A stretch of 64,000 nucleotides of DNA, from positions 1,109,312 to 1,173,311 of the forward strand of contig NZ_CP152020.1 in assembly GCF_038624605.1 (NCBI RefSeq). The letters run 5' to 3'. Each line of letters starts with the position of its first letter. The stretch's first letter is position 1. The position numbers and the translations under genes were made by a program. The notes under the pieces were generated by a model. That model saw nothing but the letters and a program-made list of their open reading frames with translations. It was not told where the DNA came from and did not search any database. This document shows positions 26,545-35,290 of the stretch, piece after piece. This DNA is from Psychrobacillus sp. FSL K6-4046 (GTDB taxonomy: Bacteria > Bacillota > Bacilli > Bacillales_A > Planococcaceae).

Positions 26545-26834
26545 TGTTGTACTCCTTTCCAATCTATTATAAAAAGCTCAAATAACTAGTATTGGTTCAA
26601 AGAATTTCTCTCTGTGCCTCTATCTTATTACCTTCCATTTAAAAAAACGAACAATAAAACCGGACTTCACAAATTCTTCAAGAAGATTTGAACGTTCTTT
26701 TACACAATTGTAAATGTGACAAATTTATTCAAAAAAGCGTTGGAAACCATAAAGGATTAGTTGATGAAAGTTGACGCTTTAGGCTTTGGTGGCAGCTAGG
26801 GAAAGGGTTTTCTTGGAAGGGGTTATTGAGTTGA
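26545..26834. other. qox upstream region
   Basis: 290 bp upstream of qoxA. A minus-strand TATAAT (26571-26566) lies just before the ribosome site, with no good -35. An inverted repeat with arms TTTACA/TGTAAA is at 26699-26714 and could be a regulator site. No gene seen. Confidence 0.4.
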
Positions 26835-27185
26835 GCCCATAAACTACCTGAAGGTGTCCCATAAACAAAAGAAAAGCGCCCGTAAAAGTAATAAAGCGCC
26901 CATAACCAGGCAAGAAATGTCCCATAAAGAGGGTGAAAAGTGCCCATAAATAGGTCAGAAGTGTCCCATAAAGTTATGTAAAGCGCCCATACCAGTGAGT
27001 ACCGCCCATAAACTACCTGAAAGTGTCCCATAAACCAAAGAAAAGCGCCCGTAAAAGTAATAAACCGCCCATAACCAGGCTGGAAGTGTCCCATAAAGAG
27101 GGTGAAAAGTGCCCATAAATAGGTCAGAAGTGTCCCATAAAGCAATGAAAACGGCCCATACCCGTATGGCCCGTCCATAAATCAT
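26835..27185. repeat. tandem CCCATAAA repeats, mean spacing about 21 bp, in two ~169-bp blocks
   Basis: Cores of the form (G/T)CCC(A/G)TAAA, or a shortened GCCCATA, begin at 26835, 26857, 26878, 26898, 26920, 26942, 26964, 26985 and 27004, giving spacings of 22, 21, 20, 22, 22, 22, 21 and 19. The whole eight-unit block then repeats from 27004 with few changes, so there is a 169-bp higher-order repeat. It lies between the divergent qoxA and the gene at 27315. Minus-strand frames across it are repetitive by construction and are not genes. Confidence 0.9.
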
Positions 27186-27314
27186 AAAACTCAAAACTGG
27201 TAAGTACGGAAATCATGGTGTCATCTCCATTTCTCTTAAATAACATCACCAAATGCAAAAAAAGGATATAATTGTTATAAGGTGTATTTATTATTTTGTG
27301 AGGAGGTTTAAGGA

Positions 27315-27827
27315 ATGGCTGAGCTACATAAAAAGAGTGCGAATGATACCCATTATTGGAAGGCATGGGTGTATCGAAAGAAATTGTATGTGGAATCTGG
27401 AATCATTGGGGTTAATAAGAATAAGGAAGAGATTCAGCTTGGACTTTTTGAAAACGGTAAGAAGCGTCTTGAAAGATTAGTAGAGGAAAAAAGAAATCAA
27501 GGGTTTGTGGATAGCATGGGGCCAGAGGAGCTTATCATTCATATCTATAATAATGGAAGTTGGTCACATGAAGATTTACAAAATGCGAGTATGGAGCTTT
27601 GTAAGCTGATAGAAAAAGAACTAGATGAAACTGGTGTTGGATTTACCGATGGTGTGGGTATAGGTGACGATCAGATGGTGAATATATTTTGCATGGTAGA
27701 TGATCTGGATATAGCAGTTGAAAAAATTCGACGTGTAATTTCAATGCAGAAGCTAATAGATAATAATGATATCTTCTTATATGAAAGGAATGTAGAAGAT
27801 ATCAATCTATTAAAAACAAGGGGATAG
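27315..27827 (+). CDS. WGR-like domain protein, paralogue 1
   Basis: A 170-residue protein. The N-terminal segment (YWKAWVYRKKLYVESGIIGV, then RLERLVEEKRNQGF at about residue 53-66) resembles WGR domains, which are found with nucleic-acid-related enzymes. The C-terminal half (ELDETGVGFTDGVGIGDDQM, then VEKIRRVISMQKLIDNNDIF) is shared with the next gene, so the two are tandem paralogues. AGGAGG lies 8 nt before the ATG. No signal peptide or catalytic motif is seen. The role is unknown; the WGR reading is tentative. Confidence 0.65.
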   Translation: MAELHKKSANDTHYWKAWVYRKKLYVESGIIGVNKNKEEIQLGLFENGKKRLERLVEEKRNQGFVDSMGPEELIIHIYNNGSWSHEDLQNASMELCKLIEKELDETGVGFTDGVGIGDDQMVNIFCMVDDLDIAVEKIRRVISMQKLIDNNDIFLYERNVEDINLLKTRG

Positions 27828-27861
27828 TTTTGGCGACTATATACAAAGGGGATGTGTACAA

Positions 27862-28407
27862 TTGAAAATTTTAATGATTAAGAAGTCGGGTAACAAAACG
27901 CTATTTTGGAATATATTCGAATATCAATTTAGAAGTCCAATTACTATTGTGAGTGGCACACTTGGAATCGAAGGTAAGGGAGAAGAGCATAAGCTGAGAT
28001 TTTGGCAGAGCCCTAAAAAGTTCATGAAAAGACTAGCAGCAGAAAAGGCCAATCAAGGCTATCAGCTGGTGGAAGAAAAGGATCTCAAGAAAGTCTATAT
28101 CCAATACCGGTACAATGAAGAGAACGAGGAAGAGTTTGAGATGACAGAGGATAAAAGCCTGATGGTTGAAGAAATAGTGGAAGAAGAACTTATGTACTCT
28201 GGAAACGGCTATGGATATGGATCAGAAATTGGAGCAGGTACAGGAACGAGTATATTCTATGTAATAGATGTCGAGATTGCTTATAACTCTATTTGGAAAT
28301 TGCTAACGGAAAAGAAGTTAACGGATGGCGTTGAGATTGCTTATGAGGCTGAGAAGGGAAGCTATGTCTCCTTGCATCCAAAAGGGGCAGTATTTGAGCT
28401 AGTATAA
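27862..28407 (+). CDS. WGR-like domain protein, paralogue 2
   Basis: A 181-residue paralogue of the preceding gene, 34 bp downstream. Matching segments are the N-terminal SGTLGIEGKGEEHKLRFW, then KKFMKRLAAEKANQGY, and the C-terminal EEELMYSGNGYGYGSEIGAG. Start: TTG 27862, with AAGGGGA 9 nt upstream; the ATG four codons later is too distant. Probably co-transcribed with paralogue 1. Function unknown. Confidence 0.65.
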   Translation: MKILMIKKSGNKTLFWNIFEYQFRSPITIVSGTLGIEGKGEEHKLRFWQSPKKFMKRLAAEKANQGYQLVEEKDLKKVYIQYRYNEENEEEFEMTEDKSLMVEEIVEEELMYSGNGYGYGSEIGAGTGTSIFYVIDVEIAYNSIWKLLTEKKLTDGVEIAYEAEKGSYVSLHPKGAVFELV

Positions 28408-28432
28408 GTAGTGAAGAAAGCACGTTCTATGC

Positions 28433-28536
28433 TATAATAGGAGCCTTAGGTAGATTAGGACCAGATGATCCCGGTTGAAAGGAAGTTTCCGAAGCTTCTT
28501 CCTTTATGTCTATTCGGAAGCTATGTCGGAGGTGTC
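28433..28536 (+). promoter_or_regulatory. -10 box and structured leader with two exclusive stems
   Basis: TATAAT at 28433-28438 precedes a leader of about 95 nt. Stem A pairs AAAGGAAG (28478-28485) with CTTCCTTT (28498-28505). Stem B pairs 28484-28493 (AGTTTCCGAA) with 28513-28522 (TTCGGAAGCT), 10 bp with one wobble. The two overlap and cannot coexist. The ribosome site GGAGGTG (28528-28534) lies just after stem B. This may be translational or transcriptional control, or chance. Confidence 0.35.
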
Positions 28537-28539
28537 ATG

Positions 28540-28749
28540 ATGAATAAAAGATGGACGATTGAAGAAATCCGTGAGTATGTGAAAAAGAATTCAACCAGTC
28601 AATTACTGTCGACAGAATATAAAGGTTTCTCTCAAAAATTACAGTTTAAATGTTCCTGTGGAAATGTCTTTGAAAAGACTTTAACAAAGTTTAAAGGGAG
28701 TAACCAGAAAAGCTGTACAGACTGTGCCCCAATAAAACCATCACGTTAA
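28540..28749 (+). CDS. small zinc-ribbon protein
   Basis: A 70-residue basic protein. The N-terminal helix (KRWTIEEIREYVKKN) is followed by a four-cysteine zinc-ribbon-like unit: KCSCGNVFEKTLTKFKGSN with CxC, then SCTDC with CxxC. Similar units occur in phage and homing-endonuclease DNA-binding proteins. Start: the second of two adjacent ATGs, 5 nt after GGAGGTG. It has its own -10 box and terminator. Function unknown. Confidence 0.6.
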   Translation: MNKRWTIEEIREYVKKNSTSQLLSTEYKGFSQKLQFKCSCGNVFEKTLTKFKGSNQKSCTDCAPIKPSR

Positions 28750-28756
28750 TTAGGAA

Positions 28757-28788
28757 GAGAGCTGCTTTATTGGCAGTTCTTTTTTTAT
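28757..28788 (+). terminator. intrinsic terminator
   Basis: AGAGCTGC pairs with GCAGTTCT around TTTATTG and is followed by a run of Ts. Confidence 0.8.
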
Positions 28789-28964
28789 GGATAAAAAGTC
28801 CATACATTAAAAAATTTGCGGGTAGGATGAAAGTCTATTTTAACATTTAATGTTAAATAAATACAAAAATATTTTTAGAATACATTTTATTACCTATTTA
28901 TCCAATAATGAATACTATTTTACAGTAATTATGTTAGAGTAGAGAGGAAAGGGAGAGATTAAAA

Positions 28965-29810
28965 ATGATTAAAAAAATGATTAAATTAGTATTAGTAGGT
29001 GTGTTGGCATTGGGAATTACGGCGACCGTTAACATATCTGCTGAAGCAGCTACACATAAGGTTATGTGGGGCAAAACAGAATTAAAGGCAGGACAAATTG
29101 GTAAGGTAACCATTTTAGCAGACACGGATTTAGTTAAAATCGGTTCAAATGGATCACTTAGCAAGGTTCGCACTCTTAAAAAGGGCGATGAATATAGAGT
29201 TTATACGTATAAGGGGTCAAACGGCGGCTTATATGGATTAGGTGCAAGTAGCTTCGTGCAAAAAAGTACAAAGTTAAAATACGAAACACCATCTAAAAGC
29301 AAGCTTGCCTTGTTGAACAAGGAAGTACACGGTGGAATTACCCCAAAAGCAGGTATGAAGCTAACATATTCTCCAAGCTTTACAGAGCCTACAAAAAGAG
29401 AATTTATTACAAAAGTTGAAAATGAATTTGGTGCAACTCGCACTCTTCTGACTATACCGGGCCAGGAAATCGGTGGATATGTGTATAACGAATATACTTC
29501 TGACGAGGGAGTTTCTTCTATAGGATTTGGTGTAAATTATACAGATTGGGGCCTATTTAATGTACAATATCCTTTAATTGAAGGAAAGCAAACGAAAGAG
29601 ATAGACTGGGATGGAAATGTGAGTATAATCCATAACATCAATGTAATCAGTACAACTAGCACTGTCACAGTAAAGGCAGGCACATTCCAAAATGTTGTGA
29701 TATTCAAGACTTACGCGGGTTACACTTATTACTTAGCTCCTGGTGTTGGAATTATTAAAATGATAGGCAGCGATGGAATCTTAGATGCTGAATTAATTTC
29801 GTTCAAATAA
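28965..29810 (+). CDS. secreted protein with SH3-like N-terminal segment
   Basis: A 281-residue exported protein. The signal peptide (KLVLVGVLALGITATVNISA) has a likely cleavage after SAEAA. Residues about 35-90 (GKVTILADTDLVKIGSNGSL and KKGDEYRVYTYKG) look like a bacterial SH3 or copper-amine-oxidase-type wall domain. The remainder (from TYSPSFTEPTK) is rich in beta strands, ending in YTYYLAPGVGIIKMIGSDG, which recalls secreted beta-sandwich proteins of Bacillus. GGGAGAG precedes the ATG and a terminator follows. Probably cell-wall associated. Confidence 0.7.
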   Translation: MIKKMIKLVLVGVLALGITATVNISAEAATHKVMWGKTELKAGQIGKVTILADTDLVKIGSNGSLSKVRTLKKGDEYRVYTYKGSNGGLYGLGASSFVQKSTKLKYETPSKSKLALLNKEVHGGITPKAGMKLTYSPSFTEPTKREFITKVENEFGATRTLLTIPGQEIGGYVYNEYTSDEGVSSIGFGVNYTDWGLFNVQYPLIEGKQTKEIDWDGNVSIIHNINVISTTSTVTVKAGTFQNVVIFKTYAGYTYYLAPGVGIIKMIGSDGILDAELISFK

Positions 29811-29812
29811 TA

Positions 29813-29856
29813 TAAAAGCCAGACCAAGCGAGTTTAGCTGGTCTGGCTTTTCTTAT
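29813..29856 (+). terminator. intrinsic terminator
   Basis: AAAAGCCAGACCA pairs with TGGTCTGGCTTTT around a 12-nt loop, followed by CTTATTGTTT. Confidence 0.85.
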
Positions 29857-29895
29857 TGTTTAGGAAATTATAAAATTCTGAACCTGTGGATAAAT

Positions 29896-30052
29896 TGATG
29901 TCTAGCTCCGGCACCTTGCCCCTCGGGGTCAAATGGGAAAATACTGCTCCTGCGCAAGCTCGTCGCAAACAAGAGCGTTTGCGGTGGCTGTGGACCTGCC
30001 TCCTCGCATTTTCCCATTTGCCTGTCGGGGCAGACATAGGTGACTGCGCTTT
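29896..30052. repeat. intergenic palindromic repeat element (TCTAGCTCC...GACTGCGC type)
   Basis: A GC-richer, roughly 157-bp block whose ends fold back: TGCCCCTCGGGGTCAAATGG with GAAAAT on the left pairs with ATTTTCCCATTTGCCTGTCG and GGGCA on the right, with an inner CGCAAAC/GTTTGCG stem. Elements beginning GATGTCTAGCTCC and ending GCGCTTTTC are, from memory, common intergenic repeats in Bacillaceae. It encodes nothing. Confidence 0.75.
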
Positions 30053-30124
30053 TCTTATTGTTTCTAGAAAAATGGATTAATTGAAATGTGTATAGTCACA
30101 GTAAGAGATACTTTTCTCGTAGCT

Positions 30125-30541
30125 TCACTCCCTAGAAAGGATTTCAATCAGTTCTGTTGACTTACTCTTGTCTAGTTGAGAATACTTATGTTCTCCGTAA
30201 ATAATAATTTCCACTGTAGAGTTTGGGCTGATCCACAGGCTATAAACTAATCCTTTTGCTTTTGGAGTTAGAAAAGAAAATCGGTAATCGGGAGGACGTA
30301 CCATTTCTACTTTTGCATTTTCCCAATCCATCATATCTATAATCTCTTTAACTTTCTCAACATCCTCGTCATTCGTGATATCTTTGAAAACCTCGTATTT
30401 ATTTTCATCCCCAACACGCTTTTGAACTTCTATTTTTTGACCTTCTATATTTTGAACTTCGTCTTTTGTAGCATTCGAACAACCCGGTATACATAATAAA
30501 ATGATTCCTATGAAAGTAATAAAATATATAGTAATTCTCAA
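30125..30541 (-). CDS. small lipoprotein, unknown function
   Basis: A 138-residue lipoprotein with the signal peptide lipobox CIPGC, C21 being lipidated. The mature part (KYEVFKDITNDEDVEKVKEI, VRPPDYRFSFLTPKAKGLVY, EIIIYGEHKYSQL) recalls YhfM-type Bacillus lipoproteins; this similarity is from memory. Start: TTG with AAGGGGG about 10 nt upstream. It stands alone, convergent to the secreted protein gene and divergent from the metallopeptidase gene. Confidence 0.7.
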   Translation of the reverse strand: MRITIYFITFIGIILLCIPGCSNATKDEVQNIEGQKIEVQKRVGDENKYEVFKDITNDEDVEKVKEIIDMMDWENAKVEMVRPPDYRFSFLTPKAKGLVYSLWISPNSTVEIIIYGEHKYSQLDKSKSTELIEILSRE

Positions 30542-30722
30542 TATTAATTTCCCCCTTTAGTAAGATTATATGTTTACTTACGTTAATTAAATAAATTAGA
30601 AGTTCACCCTAATCTATTTTTAAATAAAAAAGGATAAGAATTTAATGTTATAATTTCCAAAAGATAAGCGAATTGTTGATACAAGGAAACTAGATAAATA
30701 ATGACATGAGTGGAGGTACAAT

Positions 30723-31853
30723 ATGAGAAAAAGAGGTTCAACTATAATTACTTTGTTTTTGTTAGTAGCTATAAGTGTCAGCATTTATTTTTACTTCAAT
30801 CAACAAAAAGCTTTTGAATACTTTTTCAAATTTAATGAGAGTTATGTAAAAACACAAGTTGGGGACGTAACAATTTATAAATCCCCGCAAGTTTTGTATG
30901 ATTCGCAAGCAGTTTTAGAACAGTTAGCATCGACAAGACAATTAGCACAAGATTTATTTAAAATGGAATTTACATCGCACGATTCACTTCCTATTTTTGT
31001 TACTTTACCTGGATATAAAGGTCATGAACGAATGGATACAAATACAGGAGTGTATTTAAATGAAATGGGTAGTATTTTAATCAATGGAGAAAACGAGCAG
31101 TTTGCATCATATACAACACTTCATGAATATAGCCATTTTTTATTTGATTTATATTTAAGAGAGCACGAAATATCTATTCAAGAATTACCTGCCTGGTTCA
31201 CAGAAGGAATATCGGAATACTTTGCATTTCAAGTGGAACAAGCTTTCCCAGTTTTATATTCCTATTATTTCGATACTTTTCCATTTGAAAAATTACAGGA
31301 AAACCATAATGAAAATGTAAATACTATATATCTTCAAGGCTTTTATGCCATTTATGACTTAATTGAAACCTATGGGGAAGATGTAATTACTAAAGTCATT
31401 TTGGCATATAAAGAGTCTGGTGATTTTGCCACAGCTTTTGAGGCAGTAACTGACGAAGAATATGTGGCGTATCATGAAAGCTTTCGCCTAAATAAAAATA
31501 AAATCAATATGATAGCGGACAAAAATTTAGACCCAGAAAAAGTAATAACAATGGGAGAGCAACTGCTAGCAGATCAATCGAGCATAAATCCATACTCCCC
31601 CTTCGTTTTGCCATATCTAGTTACTGCGGCCTTAGAAGTAAATGATGTAAGTTTAGCTAGTACATATTTTAAACCACTTGAACAGCTGTTGTTTAATCCA
31701 AATGATTACTTATATTATGCTGTACAATTTGCAGAAGCTGGAGAAAGATCATTTGCTGATGAACTTATCGAAAAAGGTCGTTATTTTGCAGAAGCTTATC
31801 ATTATGATGTAGAGATATATGAGGTAGAGGCTAAAAAAATAATAACATACTAA
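30723..31853 (+). CDS. membrane-anchored gluzincin metallopeptidase (MA-like)
   Basis: A 376-residue protein with an N-terminal signal anchor (residues 7-25). Zinc motif HEYSH is at 134-138, with the downstream Glu in PAWFTEGISEYF (E165), so the active site is complete. The C-terminal part (from about 250) has helical, TPR-like content (ALEVNDVSLASTYFKPLEQL). It is the intact relative of the degenerate protein at 16439-17275. GGAGGTA lies about 6 nt before the ATG. It acts outside the membrane; the substrate is unknown. Confidence 0.8.
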   Translation: MRKRGSTIITLFLLVAISVSIYFYFNQQKAFEYFFKFNESYVKTQVGDVTIYKSPQVLYDSQAVLEQLASTRQLAQDLFKMEFTSHDSLPIFVTLPGYKGHERMDTNTGVYLNEMGSILINGENEQFASYTTLHEYSHFLFDLYLREHEISIQELPAWFTEGISEYFAFQVEQAFPVLYSYYFDTFPFEKLQENHNENVNTIYLQGFYAIYDLIETYGEDVITKVILAYKESGDFATAFEAVTDEEYVAYHESFRLNKNKINMIADKNLDPEKVITMGEQLLADQSSINPYSPFVLPYLVTAALEVNDVSLASTYFKPLEQLLFNPNDYLYYAVQFAEAGERSFADELIEKGRYFAEAYHYDVEIYEVEAKKIITY

Positions 31854-31913
31854 AACTGACATTATTAAATCATTAAAGAAATTCATTTGTTGTATTTGGA
31901 TAGCATTAACAAT

Positions 31914-31967
31914 AGATGGCTTATCGCTCGAACTTGTCGTCTCTGACAAGGGAGTGATAAGCCATTA
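31914..31967. terminator. large perfect hairpin between convergent genes
   Basis: ATGGCTTATC pairs with GATAAGCCAT, with an inner CTTGTC/GACAAG stem. There is no T-run directly after it on either strand, so it may be a weak bidirectional terminator or a small palindromic repeat. It lies between the metallopeptidase and the RND pump genes, which converge. Confidence 0.5.
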
Positions 31968-32002
31968 GTTTCACTATAGAATTTTTTTAATCAAGTCATT
32001 CC

Positions 32003-35000
32003 TCAATCCATAGTATTAGCCAGTCTTTGCTTTTTAGATTTTCTAAAGTAGAGAAGCTCATAAATACATGGAATTACAATTAAGGTTAGTAGGGTAGCCA
32101 TTGCCAATCCTCCAATTACAACGATTGCAAGGCTTTGTGATACAAGGATACCTGACTCGGCTTGCTTTAGTAACAGTGGGAGCATGGCACAGATGGTCGC
32201 GATGGCTGTCATAAAAATTGGTCGCATTCTAGTGGTGGCAGCTTCAACCAATGATTCCCGTATCGTCATTTTCTGTTCATTTTGCTTCACTCTGTCTAGC
32301 AAGACAATAGCATTCGTTACAACAACTCCAATTAGCATAAGTGCACCAAGTAGAGCAGTTATATCAATGGAAATACCACTTATTACGATTCCAAGTACAG
32401 CTCCAATTGCTGCTAATGGTAGCGAGAAGAGAATTGCAATTGGTGTGCGAATGGATTTGAAGGTTATCACCATGATTAAAAATACTAATCCAATGGAGAC
32501 GAGCATCACTAAAAAGAGATCCTCAAATTCATCTGCCTGCTGACTACTAGAGCCACCTACAAACACTTCTATATCCTTTGATATTTCTATCCCTTTTTTA
32601 CCCTCACCATTTCCGAATATCGCCACGTTTATTTCACTAGCAATTTCAGAAAGTCTAGCTGGATCGACATCTGCAGTAATTCTTAGATAGGTTTCCCCAT
32701 CCTTGTGCAGTAGGGTAGTGGCAAGCTTTTCAGACTGTAGGGTTGCCACAGAAGCTACCGGAACAGCTCCCTCGTTAGTCATGATCTGGATAGATTCTAA
32801 ATCATTTGGTTTTTCTATATTTAACAGTGGCTCGAGCATAACTGCTTTTTCCTTGCCATCTATATTAATGGTTCCGATCGGTGTTTTATTTAACATTACA
32901 CCTAATTGTTGAGCAATTTGCTCTGTATTACCTTTGGAAGGGTCAACAATAAGTGAGTAGACCGTTTTCTTTTCATCTTGATTTGTAGTTACTTTATTTA
33001 CGCCAGTAATAGGTTGAATTTTTTCTTGAATAGTCGGCGCAAGCTTTTCTAAGCTTTCGATATTCTCTCCGACTAAATCAATATTAATATTAGTACTGGA
33101 GCCACCCATCATAAATGAGGCTTCTGTCATTTCAAATGCGGCCCCTGCAAACATTTCTCTTTTTCCTTCAATCGACTCCATCACTATTGGGATATCATTC
33201 TTATCATGTAATAAGATACTGAAGTAAGCTTCCGTTGAAGAGCCCACCGCTCCATATTGTGCTGCCTCCGAAGGAGTACCTACTTGCGCAAAAACATGTT
33301 CTACCTCATCCATTTCGAGAATATAAGATTCCATATCCATCATGTTTGACTGCACTTCCTCGGCAGTTGTGCTCGTTGGATAGGTTAACGTGACGGTTAT
33401 ATAATCGGAAGAGGAACTATTGACTGCTCCTTTTGGTATTAAAAAGTATGTGCCGATGGAACCGAAAAATAATGCTGCGGAAATCAAAAAGATGACCCAC
33501 TTATGATTCAACGACCAGGTGACAAGCTTTGGAAAACGAGTAGCCTCCTTATGCTCCGGTAACTTCGTGTTCTTCAATAAGCTAGCACTCATGATAGGGA
33601 CCACTGTTAAAGCAACTAATAGAGAGGCTAACAGCGAATAGGTAACCGTTAGAGCAAAGGGAAGTAAAAAATCCTGTAAGGAACCATTTAACAAGCTCAT
33701 GGGAAGAAAAACAGCTACAGTCGTTAATGTCGAGGCTGTAATGGCAACTCCAACCTGCTTTGTGGCATCCACAACCATTTGAACACTAAACTTCTCGGAC
33801 TGCATCTTCCGAAAAATATTCTCTATGACTACTATGCTGTCATCCACTAATCTCCCAACTGCAACAGCGACACCACCAAGCGTCAATATGTTTAATGTCA
33901 CACCAGATAGCGATAGCAAAAATAAGGTCAGGCATAGCGATAGAGGAATCGAAATAATCGTAATAAAGGTAGACCGAATGTTACGAAGGAATATCATGAT
34001 CACAATAGTCGCAAACAATGCTCCAAGTAAAACTTCCTTCATCATCGTATGGACAGAATTTTGAACCAAGTCCGAGGAAGAAACATAAATGACGGATTCT
34101 TGCTGCGTATACTTTTCGTTTAATTCCTTTGTTACTTTTTCAACTTCCTTGCTGATCGTCACTGCATTGGATGTGCTATCCTTTGTAATACTAATATCCA
34201 GTGTATCCTTGCCATTAAAGTGACTCATAAAAGCTGAATCGGTTGCTTCCTGAATATTAGCAATGTCCTCCAGTGTTACTTCAGGTACAATGGTCATTTG
34301 CTTTAACTTATCTAAGCTAGTTACATCGCCGATGACCTTAATATTACTGACTTGACCGTTTACCGTCTTCTCTCCAACAGACACCGCAACATTTTGTCCT
34401 TGAAGTATAGTTAATACTGATTCAATGGGAATTTGATTCTCCTGCATTTTTTCCATATCCAATTGAACCGAAATGGTTGTATCATGTGCCCCGTATAAAT
34501 CTACGTTGGAAATCCCTTTGATTTGCTCATAGCGTGAGATGAGCTTGTTCCTTGCAAACTCCACATTTTCAGTGGAAAGTCCATCCTCAAACGTAACAGC
34601 GATATTCACAATAGGGATCATAGACGTATGCAGCTGGGAAACTACTGGCTTCGCTATACCGGAAGGGAAGGAAATGTGTGCTAAAGCCTCTTGTACCTCC
34701 TGTTTTGCCAGCTTCATATCATATCCAGATTCATAGACAATGTCTACATGTGAATATCCATCCCCAGTTCTGGAATAGATGGAAGACTTCCCATTTATAC
34801 CGTTTATTGCGCTTTCAATCGGACTTGTTACTTCAGTTTCCATTGTTTTTGCATCTGTTCCTGAACCCATTGTTATAATGGTGACCTGTGGATTATCCGC
34901 TGAAGGTAAGAACTCCATTGGCAAACGAAAGTAACTAATCACCCCAATTACTAAAACTAATACGGTCAATACAGCTATTGCTGCTTTGTTGCTAAATGCC

Positions 35001-35020
35001 CACCTGGTTAACAATGACAC
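32003..35020 (-). CDS. RND-family efflux transporter, SwrC/AcrB type
   Basis: A 1005-residue inner-membrane transporter with two homologous halves, each having one helix, a large extracytoplasmic porter domain and five more helices. The TM4 proton-relay Asp pair is in GRLVDDSIVVIENIFRKM. The TM10-11 region ALMLIGVVVTNAIVLLDRVK is typical. It resembles B. subtilis SwrC (surfactin and drug export). Firmicute members work without an outer-membrane channel. Start: GTG with AAGGAGG 8 nt upstream. No adaptor (membrane-fusion) gene is adjacent and the gene stands alone. Confidence 0.9.
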   Translation of the reverse strand: MSLLTRWAFSNKAAIAVLTVLVLVIGVISYFRLPMEFLPSADNPQVTIITMGSGTDAKTMETEVTSPIESAINGINGKSSIYSRTGDGYSHVDIVYESGYDMKLAKQEVQEALAHISFPSGIAKPVVSQLHTSMIPIVNIAVTFEDGLSTENVEFARNKLISRYEQIKGISNVDLYGAHDTTISVQLDMEKMQENQIPIESVLTILQGQNVAVSVGEKTVNGQVSNIKVIGDVTSLDKLKQMTIVPEVTLEDIANIQEATDSAFMSHFNGKDTLDISITKDSTSNAVTISKEVEKVTKELNEKYTQQESVIYVSSSDLVQNSVHTMMKEVLLGALFATIVIMIFLRNIRSTFITIISIPLSLCLTLFLLSLSGVTLNILTLGGVAVAVGRLVDDSIVVIENIFRKMQSEKFSVQMVVDATKQVGVAITASTLTTVAVFLPMSLLNGSLQDFLLPFALTVTYSLLASLLVALTVVPIMSASLLKNTKLPEHKEATRFPKLVTWSLNHKWVIFLISAALFFGSIGTYFLIPKGAVNSSSSDYITVTLTYPTSTTAEEVQSNMMDMESYILEMDEVEHVFAQVGTPSEAAQYGAVGSSTEAYFSILLHDKNDIPIVMESIEGKREMFAGAAFEMTEASFMMGGSSTNINIDLVGENIESLEKLAPTIQEKIQPITGVNKVTTNQDEKKTVYSLIVDPSKGNTEQIAQQLGVMLNKTPIGTINIDGKEKAVMLEPLLNIEKPNDLESIQIMTNEGAVPVASVATLQSEKLATTLLHKDGETYLRITADVDPARLSEIASEINVAIFGNGEGKKGIEISKDIEVFVGGSSSQQADEFEDLFLVMLVSIGLVFLIMVITFKSIRTPIAILFSLPLAAIGAVLGIVISGISIDITALLGALMLIGVVVTNAIVLLDRVKQNEQKMTIRESLVEAATTRMRPIFMTAIATICAMLPLLLKQAESGILVSQSLAIVVIGGLAMATLLTLIVIPCIYELLYFRKSKKQRLANTMD

Positions 35021-35233
35021 ACTTGACTCCTCCTTTTAAATGAAAACAATGTGTATGAGTGCTCTTGATGTAATTTCTTTATAATTGTATAAAAATGGCA
35101 AGAATATCACATTGTTCGTGAGGATGAATTGTTACTAAGACCAGGGGCTGAAACGGATGTCATACTTAAGGTGAGTGAGCCGAAAAGTGAGCAGAAAGAT
35201 TCCCGGCCTCAAGTATGGTAAGTCGGTGAGATG
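35021..35233. other. intergenic with a stray protein-like frame
   Basis: Upstream region of the RND pump. A plus-strand frame at about 35094-35221 reads WQEYHIVREDELLLRPGAET and ends SRPQVW before a TAA. It has no start codon or ribosome site, so it is probably a gene remnant of unknown kind. Confidence 0.35.
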
Positions 35234-35270
35234 CAAAAAGCTCCAAGCATGGATCGCTTGGAGCTTTAGG
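35234..35270 (-). terminator. intrinsic terminator of the acetyltransferase gene
   Basis: AAAGCTCCAAGC and GCTTGGAGCTTT form a perfect 12-bp stem around ATGGATC; on the minus strand it is followed by TTTTTG. Confidence 0.8.
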
Positions 35271-35290
35271 TGAAATAGTTTAACAGTACG

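Noticed and set aside
26699-26714. TTTACA/TGTAAA inverted repeat upstream of qox as a named regulator site
   Set aside because: Arms are only 6 bp and do not match a consensus I can state with confidence.
26729-27178. 149-codon minus-strand frame across the repeat array
   Set aside because: Its length comes from repeat units without stops in that frame; composition is repetitive and there is no ribosome site. Similar frames at 26955, 54565, 54573 and 54889 are rejected for the same reason.
35094-35221. Plus-strand frame WQEYHIVREDELLLRPGAET...
   Set aside because: Protein-like but without start codon or ribosome site; too short to assign, kept only as a possible remnant.
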